Assembly: GCF_900187365.1 (NCBI RefSeq)
Contig: NZ_FYDG01000003.1
Location: 62,001-126,000, forward strand
DNA: 64,000 bases
Reading direction: 5' to 3'
Source of the DNA: Rhodoblastus acidophilus
Lineage (GTDB): Bacteria > Pseudomonadota > Alphaproteobacteria > Rhizobiales > Beijerinckiaceae
Part shown: piece by piece, positions 18,430 through 27,010 of the stretch
Layout: each line of letters begins with the position of its first letter
Position numbering within the stretch: the stretch's first letter is position 1
Translations under genes and position numbers: made by a program
The notes under the pieces: model-generated
Seen by the model: only the letters and a program-made list of their open reading frames with translations
What the model was told of the DNA's origin: nothing
The model's database searches: none

Positions 18430-19998
18430 ATGGGCGATTCCCCCCCCTGCCGGACCGCGCAAGCCAGAATGATGCAGGCGCCGCCGCGCCAGCCGCTCCA
18501 CGCGGCGGAGCCATGCGCGCTGGTGCTGTTCGGCGCCACCGGCGACCTCACGCACCGGCTCGTGGTTCCCGCGTTGTACAATCTTTCGCGCACCGGCAGC
18601 TTGCCGGAGTCGTTCGCATTGATCGGCGTCGCGCGCACGCCCATGACCACGCAGGCCTGGCGCGACAATCTGCGCGCCTCGCTGGCGAAGCGCATGGGCG
18701 ACGACATTGACGCGGAGGCGTGGCGTCGTCTCGCCGACACAATGACCTATCTTCCCGGCGACCTGTCCCACCCCGATTTTTACCGCCAGTTGCGCGCGAC
18801 CCTCGATGCGGCCGAACGCGACCATGGCACGCGCGGCAATGCGATTTTCTATCTCGCCGTCGCCGCGCAATTGTTCGATGTCGTGACTGGGCGACTGTGC
18901 GAGGCGCGGCTGCTGGAACAGCCGCCCGGCGACGACGGAAAGAACCGATATTGGCGCCGCGTGGTGATCGAAAAGCCGTTCGGCCACGACCTCGCCTCGG
19001 CGCGCGCCTTGAACGCGCGGTTGCAGCGGATTCTGAAGGAAGACCAGATCTTCCGCATCGACCATTTCCTCGGCAAGGATACGGTGCGCAGCATTATGGC
19101 GTTCCGTTTCGGCAATGGCCTGTTCGAGCCGATCTGGAACCGCGACCGCATCGACCACGTCCAGATCACCGCCGCCGAAACCTTGGGCGTGGAGACGCGC
19201 GGAAAATTCTACGAGGCCACCGGCGCGCTGCGCGACATGCTGCCCAACCATCTGTTGACGTTGATGTCGATGGTGGCGATGGAGCCGCCCGTCAGTTTCG
19301 ACGCCGCCCATATCCTGTCGAAAAAGGCCGAGGTGCTCGCCGCCATTCCCGAAGTGACGCCGGCCTGCGCGGTGCGCGGCCAATATGGCGCCGGCGAGGT
19401 GGCCGGCCAGCAGGCGCGGCCCTATCGCGAGGAGCCGAATGTCGCGGCCGACTCGGCGGTGGAGACGTATGTCGCGATGCGGCTGGAGATCGACAACTGG
19501 CGCTGGGCCGGCGTGCCGTTCTACCTGCGCACCGGCAAGCATCTTTCAAACCGCGTCACCGAAATCGCCATCCGGTTCAAGCCGGCGCCGGCCACGCCGT
19601 TCCGCGACAGCAAGGTCGACTCGCTCAGGCCGAACTGGCTGCTGTTGCGCATCGCGCCCGATGAGGGCATCGCGCTGCAATTCGAGATCAAGCGCCCCGG
19701 GCCCGCCATGGATCTCGCCACAGTGGCGATGGAGTTCTGCTACAACGACTGGTTCCCGAAAGAGCCCAATGTCGGTTACGAGACGCTGATCCGCGACGTG
19801 ATGACGGGCGACCAGACCCTGTTCATGCGCGCCGATATGGTCGAGCAAACCTGGCGCATCGTGCAGCCGACGCTCGACGCCTGGCGCGGCGACGCGCGCT
19901 TGCCCCAATATCCCTCCGGCGGCGCCGGCCCCGGCGAAGCCGTCGCGCTGCTGGCGCGCGACGGGCGCTTTTGGCGCCCCATTGACGCCGCAGGCTGA
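18430..19998 (+). CDS. zwf: Glucose-6-phosphate 1-dehydrogenase
   Basis: 522 residues. Committing step of the oxidative pentose phosphate pathway. Nucleotide-binding GATGDL is at 35-40, EKPFGHDL at 181-188 and the active-site signature RIDHFLGK at 209-216. The C-terminal domain is complete and of normal length. The ATG lies 3 bases after the gnd stop, with GAGG inside the end of gnd. A second ATG at codon 14 would remove only a non-conserved tail. Coenzyme preference is not evident. Confidence 0.96.
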   Translation: MGDSPPCRTAQARMMQAPPRQPLHAAEPCALVLFGATGDLTHRLVVPALYNLSRTGSLPESFALIGVARTPMTTQAWRDNLRASLAKRMGDDIDAEAWRRLADTMTYLPGDLSHPDFYRQLRATLDAAERDHGTRGNAIFYLAVAAQLFDVVTGRLCEARLLEQPPGDDGKNRYWRRVVIEKPFGHDLASARALNARLQRILKEDQIFRIDHFLGKDTVRSIMAFRFGNGLFEPIWNRDRIDHVQITAAETLGVETRGKFYEATGALRDMLPNHLLTLMSMVAMEPPVSFDAAHILSKKAEVLAAIPEVTPACAVRGQYGAGEVAGQQARPYREEPNVAADSAVETYVAMRLEIDNWRWAGVPFYLRTGKHLSNRVTEIAIRFKPAPATPFRDSKVDSLRPNWLLLRIAPDEGIALQFEIKRPGPAMDLATVAMEFCYNDWFPKEPNVGYETLIRDVMTGDQTLFMRADMVEQTWRIVQPTLDAWRGDARLPQYPSGGAGPGEAVALLARDGRFWRPIDAAG

Positions 19999-19999
19999 A

Positions 20000-20746
20000 A
20001 TGAGCGGCGCGGGCGCGGCGGTCGCGCGGCAGATGCTGCGCCTCAGCAATCCCGAGGACGTGGCCGAGCAGGCGGCGCAATGGCTGCTCGCGGTCGCTTT
20101 GGGGACCGAAGGCCCTTTCGTTCTGTGCCTGTCCGGCGGCGAGACGCCCCGGCCGCTCTACCAGCGTCTCGCGGCGCCGCCCTATCGCGCCGCCTTTCCC
20201 TGGGAGCGGACGCATGTGTTCTGGGGCGACGAACGCTTCGTGCCGCACGACGACCCGCGCAGCAATTTCCGCATGGCGCGCGATACGCTGCTGTCGCGCG
20301 CGCCGCTGCCTTCGCAGAACATTCATCCGGTCCCGTCGGCCGCGAGCGCGCGGGCGGCGGCGATCGCCTACCAGCGCGAACTGGCGCTGTTTTACGGGTC
20401 GGAAATTCTGACCCGCGCGCGTCCATTGTTCGACGTCACGCTGCTCGGCCTGGGCGCCGACGGCCACATGGGATCGCTGTTTCCCGGCGACGAGGCGCTC
20501 TGCCAGCGCGAGGGCTGGACGGCGGCTGTCGTCGGCCCCGACGGCCTTGAGCGGGTCGCGCTGACCTATCCCGCGCTCGACAACAGCCGGCGCATCGCGT
20601 TTCTGGTGACGGGCGCGCAAAAGAGCGCCGCGCTGGCGCGCCTCATGCGCGGCGACCGCGCGCTGCCGGCGACCTATTTGCGCCCGGCCGGGGAGATCCG
20701 TCTGTTCGTGGACGCCGCCGCCGCGCAGGAACTCGAAACGCTTTAA
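20000..20746 (+). CDS. pgl: 6-phosphogluconolactonase
   Basis: 248 residues, DevB/SOL family. It hydrolyses 6-phosphogluconolactone made by Zwf. The family motif LGLGADGHMGSLFPG lies near 150-164, and VFWGDERFVP near 73-82. The ATG at 20000 sits 1 base after the zwf stop; an in-frame TTG at 19982 inside zwf is a less likely start. Last gene of the operon. Its 3' end overlaps the convergent norD gene by 4 bases, leaving no room for a bidirectional terminator. Confidence 0.94.
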   Translation: MSGAGAAVARQMLRLSNPEDVAEQAAQWLLAVALGTEGPFVLCLSGGETPRPLYQRLAAPPYRAAFPWERTHVFWGDERFVPHDDPRSNFRMARDTLLSRAPLPSQNIHPVPSAASARAAAIAYQRELALFYGSEILTRARPLFDVTLLGLGADGHMGSLFPGDEALCQREGWTAAVVGPDGLERVALTYPALDNSRRIAFLVTGAQKSAALARLMRGDRALPATYLRPAGEIRLFVDAAAAQELETL

Positions 20747-22689
20747 CGCACCAGATGCCGATAGATCGCCGGAAGCGCGGTCGCGAGCTTCTCCGGCTGC
20801 GATACAAGAGCGAAACCCGCCGGCCCGAATAGATGCTGCAGGCTGGCGCGCCGCTGGCTGTCGATGGCGACGCAGAACACGGATTGCCCGAGCCGTCGCG
20901 CCTCCATCACCGCGCGCCGCGTGTCCTCGACGCCGTAGCGACCTTCGTAATGGTCGAGATCGTTCGGCTTGCCGTCGCTGATCAGCAGCAGCAGTTTGCG
21001 CGCATTGGGCCGCCGCGAAAGTTTGAACGACGCATGGCGCAGCGCCGCGCCGATGCGCGTATAAAACCCCGGCTTCAACCCGGCGATGCGCGCATCCACG
21101 CGCGGCCCGAACGGCTCGTCGAACTGCTTGCAGATGTCGAAGAAAACCTTTTCGCGTTTTAGTGAGGAAAACGCATAGATCGCGAGGTCGTCGTCGCACG
21201 CGTCGAGTCCGCGCGCCAGCGCCACCAAAGCCTCGCGCGCCACCGCGATCACCGGACGCCCCTGGACGGCGCTCTCGGTCGAGCGCGAGCCGTCGAACAG
21301 AACGGCCACCGCAAGATCGCGCTCGTCGTTGCGCGCGTCGCGATACAGCCGGTCGCTCGACGCGCCGCAAGCGCGCCTGTCGGCGCGCGCGCGCAAAATT
21401 TCGTCGAGATCGAGTTCGCTTCCCTCGATCTGCCGCCCGAGCACGCGCCGTTTCGGCCGAAGCGTCTCGAACTGCTTTTTCACGGCGTTGATGCGCTTCC
21501 GTGCGGCGGCGTCGAGCACGAGGCCCTGGGGCGCTTCCTCCGCGACATTTTCGAGAATGCGCGCCTGACCGGGAACGAGAGTTTCCTTCTTCCAGTCCCA
21601 TTCGGGATAGATGAACTTGCCCGAAAATTTCTCGCGGTCGCCGTCCTCCGGCGCGAGATCGAGATCGAATTTCAGCCGCGTCCTCGGCTTCTTGCTGTGC
21701 TGCGCGACGTCGATACGTTCGGCGTCTTGCGCGGCCTTTTTCGCATTGTCCTCGTCCTCATCCTCGACATGGCGATTGAGGTTGAGAAAATCGCCGAACG
21801 ACAACAGCGACTCGAAGCGGTACAGCAGCAGCGAATCTTTCCGCTCCGCCTGATCGCTCTTTTGCCGCCTCGCCTTCTTGGTTTCCTCGGCGCCTTCCGC
21901 GCCGCCGCCGCCCGGCTCTTGCGACTCCGCGCTGCGGCGCCCGCTTGGCGCGGGCGGGGGCGCGCGCTCGCCCCACAGCAACACCGGACGACAGGGCCGG
22001 TATTTCGGCGGCGCGGTCAGTGCGGCGAAGGACTCATAGTCGCCGGCCAGCGCGCGGCGCAGCGGCGTGTCGATGGCGGCGGGCTCCTGTGCGAGCCGCG
22101 CACAGATCCAGTTTTCCAACTCGGCTTCGACCGGCGGCGCGGACAGTTTCGCACGGGCCGTCAGCGTGGCGGCGTAAAGGTCGTTGCGAATTGCGCGCAG
22201 CCCGGCGAAGGCCGCGACCACTTTTTCGCTGTCGCGATGCGCGCAGCGCAGCCGCACGATGTCGCGTTGCAGCGGATCTTCGAACACGAGGTTGGGCGGC
22301 GTCGCAACCACCGCCAGCGCCGCCAGCCAGAGGTAGAGTTGGCGGTTGAGTCCGGCGTCGGGAAACACGTCCAGCTCGCGCGGCAGAAACAGCGTGACGC
22401 CATCGAACCGCGCCGACTTCACCCGCTCTGTGTCGCGCGCCAGCCGCCGCCGCCACGAGCGGCGATGCTCGGAAACCTCGTCGCCGCACGCCTTGATCTC
22501 GACGCCCGCTTCGCCGCCGAGGCCGCGAAACAGCACGCCCAGCGATCCCTTCACCGAAGCCAGCGCGACTGCGGCTTCGGAGTGGCGCGGCTCGGCGTCG
22601 AGCTTTTGCACGGCGCGGTCCCAAAAGGTCCCGACCGCCTCCTCCGGCTCCCAGAATTTTGAGTCTTTTAGCGCGCGCAAGAATGACAT
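20743..22689 (-). CDS. norD: NorD, nitric oxide reductase activation protein
   Basis: 648 residues. Required for assembly or activation of cytochrome c-dependent NO reductase together with the NorQ ATPase. The C-terminal von Willebrand A domain (about 465-640) has the metal-site motif DGSRSTES. The centre (about 255-330) is a charged, low-complexity stretch with an acidic run (VEDEDEDNAKK). No membrane segments. Start ATG is 5 bases after the norQ stop. Last gene of the norEFCBQD operon. Confidence 0.93.
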   Translation of the reverse strand: MSFLRALKDSKFWEPEEAVGTFWDRAVQKLDAEPRHSEAAVALASVKGSLGVLFRGLGGEAGVEIKACGDEVSEHRRSWRRRLARDTERVKSARFDGVTLFLPRELDVFPDAGLNRQLYLWLAALAVVATPPNLVFEDPLQRDIVRLRCAHRDSEKVVAAFAGLRAIRNDLYAATLTARAKLSAPPVEAELENWICARLAQEPAAIDTPLRRALAGDYESFAALTAPPKYRPCRPVLLWGERAPPPAPSGRRSAESQEPGGGGAEGAEETKKARRQKSDQAERKDSLLLYRFESLLSFGDFLNLNRHVEDEDEDNAKKAAQDAERIDVAQHSKKPRTRLKFDLDLAPEDGDREKFSGKFIYPEWDWKKETLVPGQARILENVAEEAPQGLVLDAAARKRINAVKKQFETLRPKRRVLGRQIEGSELDLDEILRARADRRACGASSDRLYRDARNDERDLAVAVLFDGSRSTESAVQGRPVIAVAREALVALARGLDACDDDLAIYAFSSLKREKVFFDICKQFDEPFGPRVDARIAGLKPGFYTRIGAALRHASFKLSRRPNARKLLLLISDGKPNDLDHYEGRYGVEDTRRAVMEARRLGQSVFCVAIDSQRRASLQHLFGPAGFALVSQPEKLATALPAIYRHLVR

Positions 22690-22694
22690 GGACT

Positions 22695-23498
22695 TTATCC
22701 CAGCGTGACTTGCGCCAGATCGCGCAACCCCGCGCGCACGTCAAAATCGTCGGTGAGCGGCTCGATCAGCGTCGCCTCGATCGCCTCATCGCGCTTCATG
22801 CCATCGGCCATAAGCGAAGCGCAGGCGACCAGCAGGCGGGTGGAGGCGCCTTCCTCCAGATCCTGCCCCTTCAAGGCCCGCAACCGTCCCGCCAGCCGCA
22901 CCAGTTGCGCGCAAGCCCCCGCCGCCAGCCCGCTCTCGCGCGCGACGATTTCGGTTTCGGCCTCGGCGTTGGGATAGTCGAACGAAATGGCGACAAACCG
23001 CTGCCGCGTCGAGGGTTTTAGCGTTTTCAGCACCGACTGGTAGCCGGGGTTGTACGAGATCACCAGCATGAAATCGTCGGGCGCGTGCAGCGTTTCCCCT
23101 GTGCGGTCGAGCGGCAGAATGCGGCGGTCGTCGGTGAGCGGATGCAGCACCACGGTGACGTCCTTGCGCGCCTCCACGACTTCATCGAGGTAACAAATTC
23201 CCCCTCGACGAACAGCGCGGGTCAGCGGCCCGTCGCTCCAGACGGTTTCGTCATTCTTGATGAGATAGCGGCCGGTGAGATCGGCGGCGGCGAGATCGTC
23301 ATGGCAGGCGATGGTGTCGAGCGGGAGATTCAACTTTGCCGCCATATGCGCGACGAAGCGGGTCTTGCCGCAGCCGGTCGGCCCCTTGAGCAGCACGGGC
23401 AAACGGCGCCGGAACGCGGCTTCAAAAATTTCGCATTCGCGGCCTTGCGGCTGGTAGAACGGGACTTCCTTATGCGCGGCGACGGCGGCGAGATGCAT
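22695..23498 (-). CDS. norQ: NorQ, MoxR-type AAA ATPase for NO reductase
   Basis: 267 residues from the ATG at 23498, which has GGAG six bases upstream; an in-frame TTG at 23510 is less likely. Walker A is GPTGCGKT (39-46). The Walker B-type segment ICYLDEVVEARKD follows near 100-112, as in CbbQ/NorQ proteins. With NorD it forms a chaperone that probably inserts the non-haem iron of NorB. It is separated from norB by 73 bases containing a stable hairpin repeat. Confidence 0.95.
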   Translation of the reverse strand: MHLAAVAAHKEVPFYQPQGRECEIFEAAFRRRLPVLLKGPTGCGKTRFVAHMAAKLNLPLDTIACHDDLAAADLTGRYLIKNDETVWSDGPLTRAVRRGGICYLDEVVEARKDVTVVLHPLTDDRRILPLDRTGETLHAPDDFMLVISYNPGYQSVLKTLKPSTRQRFVAISFDYPNAEAETEIVARESGLAAGACAQLVRLAGRLRALKGQDLEEGASTRLLVACASLMADGMKRDEAIEATLIEPLTDDFDVRAGLRDLAQVTLG

Positions 23499-23534
23499 TG
23501 TAAGCTCCAAGAATCTTGAGAGGCCACGGGCCGG

Positions 23535-23562
23535 TCCCTCTCCCCGCTCGCGGGGAGAGGGA
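23535..23562. repeat. Hairpin repeat between norB and norQ
   Basis: Perfect 12-base stem (TCCCTCTCCCCG and its complement) with a 4-base CTCG loop. It is one of four related dispersed copies in this window (others at 57362, 60375 and 60492). There is no T-run, so it is not a standard terminator; inside an operon it could stabilise the upstream norCB mRNA. Confidence 0.75.
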
Positions 23563-23571
23563 GCGGATGCG

Positions 23572-24930
23572 TCACTCAGCTGCTGCGGGAACCGCGCCGG
23601 CGACTGGCGCCGTCTTCGTGCGCGGCATCAGCAGCAGCGAGGCAATGAACAGCAGGGCGCCCAGCACCGTCACCGCGCCGCCGCCGAAGCGCAGCAGGTA
23701 GAACAGGCCGATCTGGTCCTGCGCGTCCATGTAGCTCAGGCCCTGCACGCGCTCGAGGTGCGATTGCAGCACGCCCGCGAAGGTCAGCGACACCGTCATG
23801 AACACCACGCCCGCCGAGGTGATCCAGAACGAGGCGATGTTCAGGATCTGGTTATACGGCGCGCGGTTGAACAGATACGGGAAGGCGTAGGTCATGATCG
23901 CCAGGTTCAGGCAGACATAGGCGCCGTAGAAGGCGAGATGTCCGTGAGCGGCGGTGACTTGCGTGCCGTGGGTGTAGAAGTTCACGCCGTGCAACGTGTG
24001 CAGGAAGCCCCACACGCCCGCGCCGAAGAAGGCGAGAACCGAGCAGCCCAGCGACCAGATCATCGCGGCCTTGTTCGGATGGTCGCGGCGACCCTTCCAC
24101 GCCATGGCGAAGCAGAAGATCATCATGCCGAAGAAGGGGACGACTTCGAGCGAGGAGAACACCGAGCCGATCCACTGCCAGTAGCCGGGTGCGCCGATCC
24201 AGTAATAATGGTGGCCGGTGCCGAGGATGCCCGAGAACAGGGCGGTGGCGATGATGATGTACAGCCACTTCTCGATCACTTCACGATCGACGCCGGTGAT
24301 CTTCAGCATCAGGAAGGCGAGCACCGAGGCCATCACCAGCTCCCACGTGCCTTCCACCCACAGATGCACCACATACCACCAGAACATCTTGTCTTCCGAG
24401 GTGTTGTGCGGAACGTAGAGCGAGAACAGGAAGAAGACGGCGATGCCCCACAGGCCCAGCAGCAGCACGTTGGTGATCGCGGTCTTGCGGCCCTGCAGCA
24501 CGGTCATGGAGATGTTGAACAGGAAGATCAACGCCGCCACGATGATGCCGAGCTTGATCCATAGCGGCTGTTCCAGATAGGAGCGGGCGTGATCCGCGTA
24601 GATGTGGAACAGATAGCCGACCACCGCCGAAAGGCCGCCGAGGAAGAAGATCGCGAACTGGATGTAGGCGAGCTTGGGCGAGTAAATCTCGCGCTCGGAT
24701 TCTTCGGGAACGAGATAATAGGCGGCGCCGAAAAAGCCCAGCAGCAGCCAGACGATCAGGGCGTTGGTGTGGATCATGCGCACCATGTTGAACGGAAAAT
24801 ATTCAACCGGCAGCAGGTTGGGCATGATGTAGATGAGTCCGCCGACCAGGCCGAACGAGACCTGTACGGCGAAGATGAGCAGCGCGCCAAGCCAATAGGT
24901 CTTGGCTATATTCTGTGTCTGATATTGCAT
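23572..24930 (-). CDS. norB: Nitric oxide reductase subunit B (cNorB)
   Basis: 452 residues, about 12 membrane helices. Catalytic subunit that reduces two NO to N2O. The length and lack of an N-terminal quinol-oxidase extension fit the short cytochrome c-dependent type. Haem and iron ligands are visible in MIHTNALIVWLL (near 52-63), HLWVEGTWE (near 194-202), GHHYYWIG (near 244-251) and the AAHGHLAFYG segment. Strong GGAGG lies 5 bases before the ATG. It follows norC by 15 bases. Confidence 0.97.
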   Translation of the reverse strand: MQYQTQNIAKTYWLGALLIFAVQVSFGLVGGLIYIMPNLLPVEYFPFNMVRMIHTNALIVWLLLGFFGAAYYLVPEESEREIYSPKLAYIQFAIFFLGGLSAVVGYLFHIYADHARSYLEQPLWIKLGIIVAALIFLFNISMTVLQGRKTAITNVLLLGLWGIAVFFLFSLYVPHNTSEDKMFWWYVVHLWVEGTWELVMASVLAFLMLKITGVDREVIEKWLYIIIATALFSGILGTGHHYYWIGAPGYWQWIGSVFSSLEVVPFFGMMIFCFAMAWKGRRDHPNKAAMIWSLGCSVLAFFGAGVWGFLHTLHGVNFYTHGTQVTAAHGHLAFYGAYVCLNLAIMTYAFPYLFNRAPYNQILNIASFWITSAGVVFMTVSLTFAGVLQSHLERVQGLSYMDAQDQIGLFYLLRFGGGAVTVLGALLFIASLLLMPRTKTAPVAGAVPAAAE

Positions 24931-24945
24931 TCAAACCTCCGGAGA

Positions 24946-25401
24946 TCAGTTGGCCTTGGGCCGCGGCGGCCAGCCTTGCGTGTTGGTGCGGGACACCCAG
25001 GCGAGGTAATCGGCGAGATCGTCGAGTTGGGCTTCGGTCAGGTGGAAGTTGGGCATCTGGCGGCGCCCCTGCGCGCCGGATGGCTGCGACTTCATCCAGT
25101 CCTTGATCATCTGGTGCGCGCCGGCCGGATCGGTCTCGCCGCCCCAGCGCTTGAACACGTCGCCGACTTCCGGCGCGAAGCGTGCGCCTTCGCCATGCAG
25201 CGTGTGGCAATCGAAGCAGGCGTTGCGTTCCCACACGCCCTTGCCGCGCACCACCGATTCCGTGAGATGCGCTTCATCCGTGCCCTTCGTCAGGATGTAG
25301 TTGCGGCTCTGCGCCGTCAGCCCCACGAAGATCGCGAAGAAGAACAGCGACCCGCCGTAGAAAATATTTCGGGCCGTGGATTTGGTCAGGACTTCACTCA
25401 T
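24946..25401 (-). CDS. norC: Nitric oxide reductase subunit C
   Basis: 151 residues, membrane-anchored monohaem cytochrome c delivering electrons to NorB. One N-terminal helix (about 14-30), haem-binding C62-x-x-C65-H66 and likely distal ligand M116 (RQMPNF). A GGGAG site precedes the ATG. The start overlaps the norF stop by 4 bases. Confidence 0.96.
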   Translation of the reverse strand: MSEVLTKSTARNIFYGGSLFFFAIFVGLTAQSRNYILTKGTDEAHLTESVVRGKGVWERNACFDCHTLHGEGARFAPEVGDVFKRWGGETDPAGAHQMIKDWMKSQPSGAQGRRQMPNFHLTEAQLDDLADYLAWVSRTNTQGWPPRPKAN

Positions 25402-25724
25402 TCATTTGCTCCCGGTGCTCCTGTTGTTGCGACGAGATGTGCGTTCCCGCGCGCCTGATGGATCGGCGTGGGAAAGACGAGGATCGAGCCGGCGACCAGG
25501 GCCAGCACGAGAAAGGTTGCGGCGAAGAAGCCGGCGAGCGCGCCGGGCGCGGCGTCGAGGCCGAGATAGCGTGCGAGAACGATGCGGGTTTTGAGCGCGG
25601 CGGCGAGCGTGACGGCCGCCAGCCAGAGCGCGCTCGCCTGCGCTTCGGCGGCGAAGGCGAGCGCGAGCGACAGCGTCAGCAGAAGCAGGAAGGCTTGGAC
25701 GAGGCTGGAGAATGTCCTGCGCAT
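25398..25724 (-). CDS. norF: NorF-like small membrane protein
   Basis: 108 residues with three predicted hydrophobic helices (about 10-28, 30-50 and 62-84), the size and position expected of NorF or a cytochrome oxidase subunit IV-like protein. Sequence similarity is weak, so the name rests mainly on location between norE and norC. An overlapping frame on the same strand (25402-25731) is Arg/Ala-rich and not membrane-like; this frame is chosen because of its helices and the 4-base overlap with norC. Confidence 0.75.
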   Translation of the reverse strand: MRRTFSSLVQAFLLLLTLSLALAFAAEAQASALWLAAVTLAAALKTRIVLARYLGLDAAPGALAGFFAATFLVLALVAGSILVFPTPIHQARGNAHLVATTGAPGANE

Positions 25725-25727
25725 GGC

Positions 25728-26315
25728 TCACCGCATCAGATAGAGGCAGGGGAAGACGACGAGCCAGATCAGGTCGACCATGTGCCAGAAGGCGGTCCCG
25801 GTCTCGACGGCTGCGGGGGTGGCGAGGCGCGCGACAATGCCGAGAATGATCAGCCCGAGCACGACATGCAGCGCGTGAAATCCGGTCACCAGAAAATACA
25901 GGGTGAAGAAGGGCGAGCTGTCGATGTCATGGCCGGCCGCGATTTCGCCGGAATATTCAAACCCCTTCACGCCCAGAAAGCCGAGGCCGAGCAAGGCGGC
26001 GGCGGCGAGCCAGCCGCGCGCCGGGGCGGCCTCGCCGGCGTGCGCGGCGCGATTGGCCAAGGCCGCGAAAAAGCCGCTGGCGAGCAGCAGCGCGGTGTTG
26101 GCGACGCCGGCGAGCCGGTCGAGATTGTCCTGCGCCAGCGCGAAGCCGAGCGGGTCGCGCGCCCGCGCTCCGGCATAGCCGAGCAGGGCGAGGCCGAAGA
26201 CGGCGAGTTCAGAGCCGATCAGCACCCACATCAGCGGGTGGCCGGGCAGGGCGGAGAGCGGCCCCCAATCGGAATCGGCGGTCGCAACGGGGGCGGGGGT
26301 GTCGGCGGCGTTCAT
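25728..26315 (-). CDS. norE: NorE, cytochrome c oxidase subunit III-like protein
   Basis: 195 residues with five predicted helices. Heme-copper oxidase subunit III family; NorE is an accessory of NO reductase operons, not essential for catalysis. Family segments are WVLIGSELAVFGLALLGY near 30-47 and TGFHALHVVLGL near 143-154. The ATG at 26315 fits the family; the frame extends upstream to 26564 with non-conserved sequence. First gene of norEFCBQD. A TTG-N8-CAA box lies just upstream. Confidence 0.88.
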   Translation of the reverse strand: MNAADTPAPVATADSDWGPLSALPGHPLMWVLIGSELAVFGLALLGYAGARARDPLGFALAQDNLDRLAGVANTALLLASGFFAALANRAAHAGEAAPARGWLAAAALLGLGFLGVKGFEYSGEIAAGHDIDSSPFFTLYFLVTGFHALHVVLGLIILGIVARLATPAAVETGTAFWHMVDLIWLVVFPCLYLMR

Positions 26316-26349
26316 GCGGCAGTGATGCGGCAGACGGTCGCGGTCCACT

Positions 26350-26363
26350 TTGCCCATCCGCAA
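26350..26363. promoter_or_regulatory. Candidate FNR/NnrR-type binding site
   Basis: TTGCCCATCCGCAA fits the TTG-N8-CAA pattern used by FNR/NnrR regulators of denitrification genes. Its centre is 42 bases upstream of the norE ATG, so activation from the usual -41.5 position would imply an almost leaderless transcript. That geometry lowers confidence. Confidence 0.45.
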
Positions 26364-26433
26364 GTTGCGGCGGGAAAGTGGAAAAATCTGTCGCGCGGCG
26401 CATAATGCCGCCGCCAACCGCAGCGGGAACGCA

Positions 26434-26964
26434 ATGAAAAAACAGCTCTGCCTGCTTCGCCACGCCAAATCTTCGTGGGACGATCCCGATCTCGCCGACG
26501 CCGACCGCCCGCTGGCCAAGCGCGGCCGCAAGGCCTGCGCGCTGCTGCGCGATTGGTTCCGCAAGGAGGCTGTCCGCCCCGACCTCGTGCTGGTCTCAAG
26601 CGCGGTTCGCGCGCGCGAAACCTTGCACGGGCTGGAGCCGTGGCCGGCGCCGCCACAGGTCGAGATCTTGCTGGCGCTCTACCACGCCGCGCCGGCAAAA
26701 ATTCTCGACATCGTTCGCGCCGCGCCCGAAACCGCCGGCGCGATCCTCGTCATCGGCCACAATCCGGGCCTGCAGGACTTCGTCCTGCGCCTGTCGTCCC
26801 TGCGCGACGATCCGTGCGTCCGCAGCATGGCCGCAAGCTTTCCCACCGGCGCGCTGGCGCAATTCGCATGGGACGGTCCGTGGGCGGAGCTGGAATTCGG
26901 CCGCGCCGCGCCGATCCGCTTCATCACGCCGCGCGAACTGAAGCCACGGGAACACGCGCGCTAA
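26434..26964 (+). CDS. SixA-type histidine phosphatase
   Basis: 176 residues, histidine phosphatase superfamily. The catalytic motif LLRHAKSSW (RHx) lies at residues 6-14, and the second histidine is in VIGHNPGLQDF near 107-117, the SixA pattern. Such proteins remove phosphate from phosphohistidine in phosphorelay or PTS proteins. The ATG at 26434 with GGGAA upstream is preferred over an earlier ATG at 26350 whose extension is not conserved. It is divergent from norE. Confidence 0.88.
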   Translation: MKKQLCLLRHAKSSWDDPDLADADRPLAKRGRKACALLRDWFRKEAVRPDLVLVSSAVRARETLHGLEPWPAPPQVEILLALYHAAPAKILDIVRAAPETAGAILVIGHNPGLQDFVLRLSSLRDDPCVRSMAASFPTGALAQFAWDGPWAELEFGRAAPIRFITPRELKPREHAR

Positions 26965-27010
26965 CGGGGCGTTTCCAGTCCACACGCGCGAAAAAAACCG
27001 GGTGGACTTC

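Noticed and set aside
25402-25731. Alternative minus-strand frame over norF
   Set aside because: Arg- and Ala-rich without hydrophobic helices, whereas the frame 25398-25724 encodes three helices and overlaps norC by 4 bases.
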